From Vombatus ursinus (Eukaryota > Chordata > Mammalia > Diprotodontia > Vombatidae), in assembly GCF_900497805.2 (NCBI RefSeq), contig NW_020954562.1, positions 18,045,264 through 18,109,263 of the forward strand: a stretch of DNA of 64,000 nucleotides. Direction: 5' to 3'. Shown in pieces: positions 33,223 through 44,469 of the stretch; within the stretch, counting starts at the first letter, position 1; the number at the start of each line of letters is the position of its first letter. The notes under the pieces are model-generated. The model was given only the letters and a program-made list of their open reading frames with translations, was not told the DNA's origin and made no database searches. The translations under genes were made by a program, and so were the position numbers.

Positions 33223-35020
33223 GAGTGGAGGGGGAGGGGTAGATCCAAAATGGCAGAGAGAAGCCAGGAAGTTGCCTGAGCTATTCCTGGTTTCACTTGG
33301 AAACAATGTTAAATCAACCTTCTAAGGAGGTTCTGGAACAATAGAAACCACAAAAAGATGGAGTGAAATAATTTTGCAGCTCAAGTTAACTTAAAAGGAC
33401 TTCAGGAAAGGTCTCATTTGGGTAAAAGGCAAGCACAACCCAGCACAGACAATGTCAGGCAAGCCAAGTGGAGGCTCTTAGCAACAGCACAGATCAGCAA
33501 CCTAGCCCCTTGGTTCTGACTCAGCAAACCAGCAGTGAGGTCTACAGCCCCATCACAGAAGGCAAATTGAGAGCCCTAGAACCTTAGCACAACAGGCACG
33601 AGTAGGCCAGGCCATCTCTAGTACAATGGACAAATAACAAGCACCCAAGGCCCCAGTGTGGAAAGCCAGTGAACAGGCCCCTGACCCCCAGGATAAGAAG
33701 CTTGAGATGGTGGCCCCTGTGCCCCAGGAGTAGAGGTCAACTTTAAAAGTCACAAAATAGGCTGAAAAATGAGTAAGAAACAGAAAAGATCCCTGACCAT
33801 ACTAAGCTACTATGATGACAGGGAAGATCAAAATTCAAACTCAGAAAGACAATGTCAAAATGCCTACATGTGAAGCCTCAAATGGGGAATATGAATTGGT
33901 CTTAAGCCCAAAAAGTCCCCTTGGAACACGTCAAAAATGATCAAAAAATCAAGTAAAAGAGGTAGAAGAAAAATTGGGGGGGGGGGGGAAGGAGAGTTTT
34001 GAAAGAGAATTATGGGAAAAAAGAGTTAACATATTGAAAAAGGAAGCAAAAAAAATCCACTAAAGAAAGCAACTCCTTTAAAAGTCAGAATTGTCCAAAT
34101 AGAAAAGGAGGCACAAAAAGTAACTGAAGAAAATAATTCCTTAAAAATCAGAATTGGGTAAGTGGAAACTAATGACTCTATGAGACATTATGAATAAAGA
34201 AAAAAATAGAAAAAAATAGAAGAAAATGTAAAATATGTCATTGGAAAAAGAACTAACCTAGAAAATAGATTCAGGAGAGATAACTTAAGAATTATTGGAC
34301 TACCTTGAAAGCCATGATCAAAAAAAAAAAAAGGAGCCTGGAGAGTATCTTTCAAGAAATTATCAAGGAGAACTGCCCTGATGCCCTAGAACAACAGGGT
34401 AAAATAGTAATGGAAAGAATCCACTTATCACCTCCTGAAAGAGATCCCAAAATGAAAAATCCAAGGAATATTGTAGCCAAATTCCAGAATTATCAGGTCA
34501 AGTGAAAAAAATGCTGCAAGCAGCGGGAAAGAAATAATTCAAATATAAAGGTGCCAAAGACAGTGTTTCACAGGACTTAGCAGCTTCTAAATTAAAGTAT
34601 TAGTGGGCTTGGAATATGATATTCTGAAAGACAAAGAAGCTTGGGGATTATGACCAAGAATCAAGTACCCAGAAAAGAGAATGACAATAATGAGACAACA
34701 TATCAAAACTAATGAGATGCAGCCAAAGTAGTTCTTAGGGGAAATTTTAAATCTCTAAATGCTTAGATGAATAAAATAGAGAAAGCAGAGATCAATGAAT
34801 TGGGCATGCAACTAAAAAAACTAGAAAAAGAAAAATTAAAAATCCCCTACATAACTATATAACTATTAAGTATCAAACTAGAAATTTTGAAAATCAAAGG
34901 AGAGATGAATACAATTGAAAGTAAGAAAACTATTAAACTAATAAATAAAACTAAACTGGTTTTATGTAACAACAACAACAACAATAAAATAGATAAACCA
35001 TTCATTAATTTGATTTTTAA
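33223..35020 (+). mobile_element. L1-C: self-contained shortened L1 (5'UTR + ORF1 + short ORF2 piece)
   Basis: The element starts at the L1 5' end (GATCCAAAATGGCAGAGAG), has about 730 bp of 5'UTR, then an ORF1 region. Near 34678 it joins to ORF2 codons that lie just after the endonuclease domain. It stops inside ORF2 at 35020 in 'TTGATTTTTAA', with no reverse transcriptase and no long A-tail. An AATAAA lies at 34983-34988, about 35 bp before the end, so early polyadenylation is plausible. The exact target duplication shows that this short form is what inserted, or that the deletion is purely internal. It has no coding capacity for its own movement. Confidence 0.88.
33950..34640 (+). pseudogene. 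L1-C ORF1 remnant
   Basis: 34305-34505 encodes part of the ORF1p RNA-binding and C-terminal region (SIFQEIIKENCPDALEQQ; ERIHLSPPERDPK; NIVAKFQNYQVK). The coiled-coil part upstream is A-rich and broken by several frame changes. It includes a 13-G run at 33976-33988. Confidence 0.75.
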
Positions 35021-35035
35021 AAGAGTCATTTCCTG

Positions 35036-36360
35036 TTTCCTCTAGATTTAACTGCAGGTCAACAATCTCACTCAGGTTCTTTAGTTCATTATTGGAGGTT
35101 TTGAGAAGATTATCTAACTTCCTGTAGTACCATGGATTAGGGCTCAAGGAAAAAATAGTTCTTCTTACTTCTCCATTGGCTTTCCCCGTCCCCATGTTTC
35201 CATTCTTATTTCTGTACCTATAAATCCAAAATCCAGTTCACTGGTATATCTAATGGTTCCTTTACTACTATAATTTTCCCTGGGATCCTTAAAATGTATA
35301 TGTACCTGCCTCCTAAAAAAGGAAGGACACAGATTTATCTCTCTCTTCTTATCCTTTGCCATCATTTTTCTCCAAACAAGAAGGTATCCATGGTCCTGGA
35401 TAGAGGTTGCTTACTACAAATCATTACAGATAAAACATTCTGTGGAGACATACAATGGCAAGGATGGAAAGGAAAAAGGGCCAATAACAGATATTAAAAG
35501 AATAAAGTTTACAGATTATATAGATTTTTGTGGATAAATCCTTTTTCTTTGTGATAAATACACAGAAGTAATTCTACTGTTCTTTGTCTCTTCTTCCTAA
35601 CTGATTTACCTCCTTTGTACAAATTTTACATTTGATATTACCTTGATTCTAGATTTCTTGATAAAATTTTCACTATCAGGCTTATTGGGTTTTATATTTT
35701 TTGAATCTATTTCCCTGGCCTTCAGCTACAATGGAATCTCAGGTGAAGGGAAAATAATATCCTTCCTGTAGTTCCCCCATTCAGTTATTTTATGGAATAT
35801 CTTATCCTAGACCCATTATTCATAAATCTGGAGAAGTTCTTATTTCTATCTATTTTTGTACTTAAAAGACTATTTCCTATCTCAGAGTTTTCTAAATTAA
35901 TGGGTCATACCCCTGGCCATATTTTTTTTAACAATTCAATTATAATACTCACATAATTATATTTTAAAAATCGAAATAAAATTCAAAAAATGTCAACAAA
36001 ATTTTATAAACAGCAAATTCATACTAAGTAACAATGAAATCAAAATTGCATTTATGAAATATAATATGGGTAGATGAAGTCAAATTGGAATCAGTACAAG
36101 GTGAATCTCAAAATTGGCATGAAGGAAGAATTAGTGAATGGGAGGGGAGATTAAGTTAACTTCTTAATTGAAAGAATTGTTTTAACTGTTATGAAGAAAT
36201 ATGAATGGAATTCCTGGGAAACCTCTTACAACTATGGACAGGATTCCATTCTTTACCAAATAAAACATAATTATTATGAATGACAAAAACATGAGTGTAA
36301 ATAAGTAGAGAGCATATTTGTGGTTTATAGAGGAGGGGGGAAGAATTCAACTGCACATTT
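35036..36360. other. Unassigned non-coding stretch
   Basis: No named repeat was recognised. Small frames on both strands near 35165-35497 have no known domain. Confidence 0.4.
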
Positions 36361-36361
36361 A

Positions 36362-36640
36362 TATCATAAGATTATAAGTAAAATTGACCTTAGAGATAGT
36401 TTAAACCATTCCCTTAATTTGCTGATAAGAAAACTGAAGCTCAAAAATGTGATAGTATCATAGAGCTAGAGCTATAAAGAATCTTACAAACCATCTAATC
36501 CAACATCTCATTTTATAAATAATGAAATGGAATCCCATGGAGGTTAGGAAAATTGAGCAAGGACACTCAGGTGAAGCAATTTGCCCAAGATCACAGGTAG
36601 GAAGTAGAAAAGTCAGAATTTCAAACCAAGTGTAAACTAC
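36362..36640 (-). mobile_element. Two adjacent MIR/THER2-type SINE fragments, antisense
   Basis: 36362-36440 ends at 'GAAAACTGAAGCTCAAAAAT'. 36455-36640 restarts with 'CATAGAGCTAGAGCTATAAA' and continues through 'TTGCCCAAGATCACAGGTAG'. The restart shows two separate copies. Confidence 0.6.
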
Positions 36641-37954
36641 TATTTTCACAAAGTGTTCTGATTTCAAACACAGTATTCATTCCAATACTTTATGCTGTGA
36701 ATGAGAACAAAGGAGAATGTGTTACTTCTTATCTAAGCCAATATTGTTTTTGATATTGAATGATTATGTATATAAAAAACTCCTTGTGTGATGCTTTAAA
36801 AAAAAAAAAACTCATTTTTGCCTTTCTTAACCATAAAGTATACAGTTTGTCACTATGTTAATTATCCAGCAAGGGAGTTCAATTTGCTGAGGTCAACAAG
36901 TGATTTTCTAGTAGGCTGCCATATCCTTTCTGGGCACTAGAGGGTGCTCAAGACTGCAAACTTCTAGCCTAATCCCACCATCTGCCATACCCTTATAGAG
37001 GAAAAGTACTTTTCATTAATTCCTTACTGGCTGAGTTCCAAATTTAATTCAAGGGATGAAATGGAATATTGATCCAAATATTAAAATATGGTATCTGCTA
37101 TCTGCATCTGGCTTAGCCCTTACCCTGTGAAATATTTTATTCTTTCAGGCCATTTGTCAATGCATTTAAAGATCCAGGGCCTTATCATGCTGTCATCTCA
37201 GCACAGTAAGAGAAGAAAGTGAAAAGAAAACTAGGCTAAATGCTACTCTATTGAGGTAGTCACTCCCAATCATTTTCCTCCCTAGCTTTTCCTCTGTTCT
37301 GTATGTACTAAATCCCAAAGAGTATGTGTGTATGTCTGCATACATGCACACACAGAGACACACAGAGACACACATACACACACACACAGAACTCATTAAA
37401 AAAGGGTGAAGGGGAAGAGGAGTAGAGATGTTCATTAACTATCTTAGGAGAAAACACCATTTTTTTTTTTTTTTTGCTTATAAGTGCCAAGTGTTTCCTG
37501 AGAGCCACAGTCATTGACAAATCAAAATCTTTTTTTTTTTCCTAACATCTTCTGGTCACTGTCTTTGCTCTCAGATTACCATGCATGATTGATGCTTTTG
37601 ACACTTGCAGGTATATTGGCAACACTAATTATTGTATCCGTGGCGCTTCTTGTTCTTTGTATCATTCAAGCCACATGCCTTTCTCTTCAAGAAGGCCAAA
37701 TGGAGAGAGGGAGAAAGAGGAGAATTGAAATAAGACCATGTACAAAGTAGAAGAGAGTTCTGTTATCCTCTCGGATGCTTCTGCCATATAACACACACAT
37801 ACACATGCATACATACAAGGGAGAGATTCGCTTTGATTTCAAATGAAAGAGGAGGGAAAGTGAATTTATTATAATCATCATTCTCTGCCTTCCTGTGTCT
37901 CTGTCATTGTTGTCTGTCTTCCCTATCTATACTTGTCTCCAATACACATGCATG

Positions 37955-37985
<31 letters not shown>

Positions 37986-38750
37986 CTCTATTATCCACAA
38001 AGATAAATAGACATATGGTGCTGGTTTAGTATTCAACACCTGTAACATAATCTTAACTATGAACATATTACCTGTTTGCCCAGCTTCTCTTTCTTAGGAA
38101 ATTAAATAAATGCCTAAAACATGTTTTAAAGAAGAACCTGCCAAAGCCCTGTTGTTAGGCAATCTTCAATGAAGCCTGATTAGGATCAGTATAAAAATTA
38201 AGGGAATGGGATTAATTAATGGAATTAAAGGTTGAATTCAGAATTATGCTAAATACTAAAATAGTTCACATTTTTTTTTCTCTCCCCAACCTTGGTGGTC
38301 TTCCATCAATAGCACTAGCAATTAGAAGAGATCCAAAATATTCAATAGAAACTGCTCAGCCTTAGGCTGGAAGGCTCAGTGGAATGTAACTCTTCTGAAA
38401 GCTAATACGTCTTGTCATGACCTATGTAATTTTTTCAATTGGTATTTCTCAATTGTCAGGAAACTACTATTTTCACAAAGTAATTTTAGGATTAAATTAA
38501 TGGATAAGACTCATGGCTGTCTTCTGTGGATCTAGTACAATTTATGACACTTCAATGAACCATGGAGTTGATCATCTATTTCACTATATTTCCTTAAAGG
38601 CATCTCAGCAGAAAGTGGAATTTTAAACAGAAGGTGTAATTACTGTAGAATTTTTGATGTTCTGCCCTCAGAAGTAGGGAGATGGTATTAATTAAAAGAC
38701 CACTCTGCTTGACACCTCCTGTTTGTCCACTGAAATATCCATGTGGATCT
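36641..38750. other. Unassigned stretch with microsatellites
   Basis: CA-rich tracts lie at about 37330-37388 and 37958-37985, with a T-run at about 37461-37475. The frames at 37193-37520 are translations of the CA tract. A CTCF-like site lies at 36934-36948. Confidence 0.45.
36934..36948 (+). promoter_or_regulatory. CTCF-like motif, forward (weaker)
   Basis: GCACTAGAGGGTGCT keeps the CACTAGAGGG centre but departs from the core at two positions. No repeat was recognised around it. Confidence 0.35.
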
Positions 38751-38754
38751 TCAA

Positions 38755-38825
38755 TCCATCAGCAAGCATTTATTAAACACGTACTATGTGCCTTGCACTG
38801 TGCTTAACACTGGATAGCTTGGAAA
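38755..38825 (-). mobile_element. L2 3' end fragment, antisense
   Basis: 'AGCATTTATTAAACACGTAC' and 'TGTGCCTTGCACTGTGCTTA' match the reverse L2 or CORE-SINE end. Confidence 0.5.
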
Positions 38826-38839
38826 AGTCCTATTTCATA

Positions 38840-38935
38840 ATAAGATCATAGATTTAGGTCTAGATGTAGAAAGGACCATAAATACTATCTAACACACTCC
38901 CTTCCACATTTTATAAATAGGGATCCTGAGGATGA
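38840..38935 (-). mobile_element. MIR/THER2-type fragment, antisense
   Basis: 'ATCATAGATTTAGGTCTAGA' and 'GAAAGGACCATAAATACTAT' fit the reverse 3' half. It is cut off by a GAT repeat (38938-38958). Confidence 0.55.
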
Positions 38936-38949
38936 CAGATGATGATGAT

Positions 38950-39415
38950 GATGATGATGGCTACAATTTATAGAACACTTAAAGATTTGCAAAATGCTTT
39001 ACAAATGTTATCTCGTTTTATCTTCATAACAACCCTTGGAGATAGATGCTATTGTTATTGTTGCTGTTGTTCAGTCATTTCACACATGTTGGATTCTTCA
39101 TGACCCCATTTTGGGTTTTCTTGCCAGAAATGCTCGAGTGGTTTGCCATTTCCTTCTCCAGCTCATTGTACAGAGGAGGAAACTGAAGCAAACATGGTTA
39201 AGTAACTTGACCAGGGTTACATAGCTAGTAAGTATCTGAGATCAGATTTGAACTCAGGTCTTCCTGATTCCAGGTCTGCCACTATATCAGCTGTGTCACC
39301 TAGCTACCTAGATAAAGTGATATGCGTAAGGTTATATAGTAGTAGTAGAAACAGGATTTAAAATAAGCGCATTTGTTTCCAAATCCACTAGTCTTCAACA
39401 CAACAGTTTCTTTCC
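38950..39415 (-). mobile_element. Older CORE-SINE split by a younger SINE
   Basis: The 3' half lies at 38950-39054 ('AGATTTGCAAAATGCTTTAC'; 'CATAACAACCCTTGGAGATA') and the 5' half at 39311-39415 ('GTGATATGCGTAAGGTTATA'; 'AACAGGATTTAAAATAAG'). The tRNA-RTE SINE at 39055-39310 sits between them. Confidence 0.6.
39055..39310 (-). mobile_element. tRNA-RTE-type SINE, antisense
   Basis: The plus strand starts 'TTGTTGCTGTTGTTCAGTCA', which is the BovB/RTE tail. It passes 'TGGTTTGCCATTTCCTTCTC' and ends in a reversed tRNA-like head. The 62-codon frame here is not a gene. Confidence 0.85.
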
Positions 39416-39524
39416 TTTCTTATATTTAACTCTACCTCTGTTGAAGGAATGGCATGGTTGTAACACCATTTTTCTATTTTCCCAGGTCATAACCCCTTAA
39501 AATTATCCCTAACTGCTATATCTT

Positions 39525-40235
39525 TATGAACATCTAATCCATTGCAAATTCTTTCTGTTTCTACCTCTACAATAACTTTCACATTTGTCCCTATCTCTTT
39601 ACTCCTATAGCTATTGCCATAGTTGAGGTAATCATCACTTATTACCTGGACACTTACAAATGTCCGTCAAATTAATCTCCCTGCCTTGTGTTTCTCCACT
39701 CCAGTCCACTATACACAATCTATCAATGTGATTTTCCTTTAGCACAGATCTATTTCCCTTTGCCTCTAGAATAAAATATGAATTACTATGTTTGACTTTT
39801 AAAGTCCTTTGGAACTTGGCCCAAATTCATCTTCCCAGCCTCATTATATACATTATTCCCCTTACTACAACATAGGGTTTAGCCAAACTAGCCTCTCTAT
39901 TCCTCATATATAATACTTCATCTTCCATCTCTATGCCTTTGCAATACCTTTCCCTATACCTGGAATGTAGTCTCTCCTCAACTCTGCCTCATAAAATCTC
40001 TCACGTTCTTCAGACAAAGTTCAAAGTTCAAGTATCACTTTCTATATGCTTTTCTTCCCTTTCCCATCCACCATCTCGAACTACATGGTTATTCCCATTT
40101 TGTATTTATTCTACATTTTAAAAATGTTTTAGGTAAATGGTATCTCCATTCCTGGAGGGCAAGGATTGCTTCAGTGTTTGTCTTTGTGTACCCAACACCT
40201 AGCACAGTGCCTAGAATACACTAATCACTTACTCA
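39525..40235 (+). mobile_element. L2 LINE 3' region, ~700 bp
   Basis: The L2 3'UTR order is kept: 'ATTTTCCTTTAGCACAGATC', 'TTTAAAGTCCTTTGGAACTT', 'TGCCTTTGCAATACCTTTCC', 'CTGCCTCATAAAATCTCTCA', 'GGAGGGCAAGGATTGCTTCA', 'CCAACACCTAGCACAGTGCC'. It is the longest L2 in the window. The frame 39933-40121 is a by-product. Confidence 0.75.
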
Positions 40236-40595
40236 CATGTTTTTATGGGTTGCTTATATGTAGCTTTAGAATACAGAATGTGATTTTTTTAAAAAAAAAT
40301 TGAATCTGGAAGTTTCTTAGAATTCACTAAATCCCAATCACAGAGTTTGACTTGACCTCAGAAGCCATCTAGTTCTGCATATAACTTGAGCAAGAAGTCT
40401 TTCTACAACATCACCAACTAGAGTCATCCTTTGTTCATCTTGAAGACTTCTTCATTACCTCCCTTGAAGAGCCGTTCCATTTTCACATGCTCTAAATCTT
40501 AGGACATTTATAGTTTTTGTTTTCGTTTGTGTTTATGTAACATAAAACCTAAATCTGCCTTTCATCAGTTTACAGAGTTGCTACTCCACTAGCTC

Positions 40596-40609
40596 TGCCC
40601 TCTGGTGCC
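40596..40609 (-). promoter_or_regulatory. CTCF-like motif, reverse, inside L3/CR1
   Basis: On the minus strand GGCACCAGAGGGCA matches the CTCF core well. The L3/CR1 family normally carries a similar CAGAGGGCAG string here, so the match may simply be inherited from the repeat. A weaker forward match (CCACTAAATGGCA) lies at 40850-40862. Confidence 0.4.
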
Positions 40610-41143
40610 AAATAGAATAAACTTAATTCCACTTCTAGCTCACTTAAAATACTTAAAGACATATGTTGTGGCCCAACTCCCTTTTTCTCTTCTGTCGAAT
40701 GAATGAATGAAAACCATCTAATTTATGGAAAGTATGATTACACTACGTGAAGAGTTGAGTTGAAGGGATCCTGAAACTAGTTAGCATCAACCTGAGTCCT
40801 CTGTCAAAACCCAAAGAAGCTAAGCTTACAGAATCTATCCCTCAGATGGCCACTAAATGGCAAGTAATCATTCTTTCCACCAATGAGAAGAGTCTAGGCT
40901 CGAGCCTGGAATTACATAAACATTTGCTGTTCCTTCAAATGATTCATTCTTAACATGTTCTTGAGAACTATCCTCCGAAATTGTTTCAGGTTGTAATTGT
41001 CTTTCCTAAAATGCAGTTTACTTGTAATAATAAATTATATTTATTATATAATTAAACACAAGGCAAATGTGATTTGACTAAGACATGGGACAGAGAAACA
41101 TCACTGCCTCTAAATGCAGCAAAAAATAATTCTCTTTTTTTGG

Positions 41144-41402
41144 CTTTTGTAGTTGTTATTCAGTTGTTAAAAATCATGTCCGACTCTTCATGATCCCATA
41201 TGGGGTTTTCTTGGCAAAGACATTGGAGTGGTTTGCCATTTCTTTCTCCAGCACATTTTACAGATGAGGAAACTGAGGCAAACAGGGTTAAATGACTTTC
41301 CCAGGGTCACACAGCTAGTGTCTGAGGACAGATTTGAACTCAGGAAGATGAGTCTTCCTGACTTCAGGCTGGGCATTCTATCTACTACACCACCTAGTTG
41401 CC
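41144..41402 (-). mobile_element. tRNA-RTE-type SINE, antisense, with target duplication
   Basis: 'GTTGTTATTCAGTTGTTAAA', 'GGTTTGCCATTTCTTTCTCC' and 'CCCAGGGTCACACAGCTAGT' are followed by a reversed tRNA head. A perfect 12-bp duplication CTCTTTTTTTGG flanks it (41132-41143 and 41403-41414). Confidence 0.92.
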
Positions 41403-42715
41403 CTCTTTTTTTGGGGGGAGGGCACGCCACTATATTACAATTATTGATTTATTTTGAGATTTTAGTTCATGAAAACCTCCAGATCTTTTTCACACAAATG
41501 GTAATTTAGCCATTAATCTCCCACATTGAACTTGATATTTTTTGGAACCCACATGTAGAATAATACATTTGTCTCTATTAAATTTCATTTTATATTTGGC
41601 ATCTCATGCTAACCTATTAACACCTTTTTAAACTTTGATTCTATTGTTCAGTACATGACTTCTCTCTTTCAATTTTTTCTCATTTGTGAAGTTGATAGAC
41701 ATGCCATCTATGCCTTTATTCTATCATTATTTATTTTTAATGTTTCATAGAATAGGACCAAGTAAAGCTCATGGATGCATTTCCAATAGAGACCTCTCTC
41801 CAAGTTGACATCAAGCTGTTAATGATGACCTTTTGGATCTTATCATTCAAATAATTTCAAATACACCCACCTAAATGCACTGTCATCTAGGTCAGTTGTT
41901 CTCATAGTATGATCCACAAATGTGTTGGTTTCTCCAAGTCCTTTGTTGGAGTGGTCATCAAGTCAGAACAATTTTCATTATGATGTTAAGATGTTTTAAT
42001 TTCTAATATTGTAAATATCAATAGATATACATGAACAAAAGCTCTTTGGGGGAAGTACTCTAATTTTTAAGAGTATAAAGGGATCCCAACACACTGATAT
42101 AAACTACACAAATATACATTATTAAAATATGTCTTGAGAAATTTTGTCAAATGCTTTGCTAAAATCTAGTTCAACTTTAAGCATCCTCATGCTCCATCAG
42201 TCTAATAACTGTAAAAAAAAAAAAGGAAATGAAGTTAATTTAGTATGAGCAGCTCTTGAAGCTATGCTGGCTTCACTGTTTCCCTTTCCATATGTTCTCA
42301 AACCATCCCACTTATAATATAACACTCATAATTGAACACTGTTCAATTTGAATGGGAATCAAAATCAAATTCACTGACCTAGAATTTGTAAACTTGACTC
42401 TTTTCCTTTTTTTTTTTCTATTTTGTGGATGTGGGGAGGATGAAAACTGAGATAACATATCTGATTCCCTAGTCCTGCAGGACCTTCCCCATTTTCCATG
42501 ATCTTTCAATAATCACTTTAGTGTGTGGATCACTAATCACAGCCACCAATTCTTTCTGTATCCTGGAACATGATTTATCTGGGCCTGGTCAATTGAATTC
42601 ATCTAGAACACCTGGGTGCTGTCCTATCATTTCCTTTCTTACAGGAGATTTCAATTCCCTTCGACTACTTTTCTTCTAGTCTCAAGATCATTCCCTTTTA
42701 CAGAGAAAAAGAACA

Positions 42716-43320
42716 AAAGCCAATTAATACAATGTTTTCAGAGGTCTGTTTATTACCTAGTCTTCATTCTTACTCATCTTCTCAAGTGACCTACAAATTC
42801 TCTACCGCCACCCTTTAAACAGAAAGAAAAAGATGAGTTAATAGAAAAATCTAAGCTTGAACTTGTTTCCTAGGGCAAAAAAGAAATTAAGTTGTTAATA
42901 TATCCCTTACCTGTAGAGAAATAATTGTTTTGGCTGAAAGTGTTCCCTTCACCCCATTCTCTATCTACATCTCTCAGTAAATGAGGATTTTGTTTCATCT
43001 CAATGAAAAACTTAATTGAGCAGAGTAGGTGATATTGTTAATAAAGACTTGAAGCCATAATCTACAATGTTGATAATGCCCCTTGCTAGGACAAAATATT
43101 AAATTGCATTTCCTTTTAGGATTTTCCTCAACATTTTGATGTAGTCTGTCATTTGGTAGCAAAGGTATTGTTTTCATGTGAACCTTTTTTAAAGCCTCTT
43201 AGTATCTAAAACTTTAGCTAAAATAAAAGTATCTTAACTGGAAAGAAGTGTTTGTGTGTGTACATGTATGTATATATGTACACACATATATAATCAATAT
43301 AACACACATATGTACAATCA
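42716..43320. other. Unassigned non-coding stretch
   Basis: No gene was seen. It ends in a TG/TA-rich tract (about 43250-43315). Confidence 0.4.
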
Positions 43321-43324
43321 ATAT

Positions 43325-43475
43325 AATCAATAAACATTTATTAAATACCTACAGCATCTTAGGCACTGTGCAAAGAGCTGGGGATGCATATACACAAAAG
43401 GAAATCAGTCCCTGCCCTCAAGAAGCTTACATTCTAATGAGAGAAGACAACAATTGAAAGGAAGATAAAAAGAGA
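43325..43475 (-). mobile_element. L2 3' end, antisense
   Basis: 'AAACATTTATTAAATACCTA', 'TTAGGCACTGTGCAAAGAGC' and 'GCCCTCAAGAAGCTTACATT' form a clear reverse L2 3' end. Confidence 0.7.
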
Positions 43476-43546
43476 AGAGGGATACTTAGTGCAGGGGAAC
43501 AATGGAGAAGTCTCAAGAAGATGAAAAGAGTGCAGCAAGGTGGGAT

Positions 43547-43700
43547 AGCTAGATAGATAGAAAGATTGATAGATCGATAGATACAGAGATAGATACATAA
43601 AAATAGAGGTAAAGAGATAGAGATATATCTATACTTATAGATATATCTATGTGTGTGTATATTTGTATGCATGCACATATATGTACTTATGTTTGTTGGG
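43547..43700. repeat. GATA/TATC-type microsatellite
   Basis: Imperfect GATA units grade into TATC and TG repeats. The 100-codon minus frame 43427-43729 is a translation of this tract. Confidence 0.9.
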
Positions 43701-43744
43701 GTGTGTGCATCTCCACTACATACTCTCAAACAATGACCAACTGT

Positions 43745-43935
43745 GTCATAATTTTCAAACTTGAAGGGAACTTGGAAGTCATCTAATCCTGCTCCTTGAT
43801 TTTACAGCTAATGAAACCAAGGTCCTCAAAGGTTAAATCTTTTGTCCAAGAGCATATGTTGTAGTGAGCCACACAGCCAGGATTTGACAGGTCCTCTTAA
43901 AAGACAAGGCCAAAGTTCTTTTCACTGCATCATAG
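43745..43935 (-). mobile_element. MIR/THER2-type SINE, antisense
   Basis: 'TTGGAAGTCATCTAATCCTG', 'GTGAGCCACACAGCCAGGAT' and 'AAGTTCTTTTCACTGCATCA' are in reverse SINE order. A TA/TG tract follows at 43960-44050. Confidence 0.65.
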
Positions 43936-44059
43936 GATCATAGATCTAGGAGTGAAAGGAATTTATATGTGCATGTGTGTATACATGTATGTGTCTAATA
44001 TATCTATATACACACACATATATATATATCTATTATATGTATGTATATTTTTTTCTTCC

Positions 44060-44468
44060 TATAACTTTCCCCCACCCCAATAAGGTTTTAAAAGCTTTTT
44101 GTCTCTCTAATCATTATTTTGAATACCATAATAGAGTTGGAAGCTGTTAACAGTAATTTTGTTTTTGTTGCTGTTAATGTTTTAGCTCTAAATTACACAA
44201 GTTTGCTCACACTCATTAAAGGAAAGGATCTAACTTGCAGGTTCCATATTCATTATTATGAGTTAGAACATATGCTTTCTTTTAAATAGTTCATGCTCAT
44301 TCATCTTCCTTCATTGTTAGATCTTGTTTTAAATTAATCTTTTTTCTAGCACAATACTAACCTGGCTATCAGATAAGGATTTATTCTCTGTAACATTGAT
44401 TTATCTTCTAAAATCTGTTTAAATAGGAGACAGTCTACAGAAAGTCTTCACTAGTCTCTTTAGCCATG
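44060..44468. other. Unassigned non-coding stretch
   Basis: AT-rich. I saw no gene or named repeat. Confidence 0.4.
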
Positions 44469-44469
44469 T

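Larger units (their letters stand above)
33208..35035. repeat. Target-site duplication pair around L1-C
   Basis: AAGAGTCATTTCCTG occurs at 33208-33222 and again at 35021-35035, with no mismatch over 15 bp. Joining across the insertion restores simple flanking sequence. Confidence 0.92.
40350..42715 (-). mobile_element. L3/CR1-type LINE, antisense, interrupted
   Basis: The plus strand at 42130-42260 ('TTTTGTCAAATGCTTTGCTA'; 'GAAGCTATGCTGGCTTCACT') and 41780-41830 ('ATAGAGACCTCTCTCCAAGT') is the known reverse complement of the L3/CR1 reverse-transcriptase region. 41500-41640 and 40360-40700 ('ACTAGCTCTGCCCTCTGGTG'; 'TAAAACCTAAATCTGCCTTT') fit its ORF2 end and 3' region, in the right order for one element. 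A SINE interrupts it at 41144-41402. 40720-41130 is poorly matched. It is ancient and non-functional. Confidence 0.6.

Noticed and set aside
43427-43729. 100-codon minus frame
   Set aside because: It is a translation of GATA/TATC and TG repeats.
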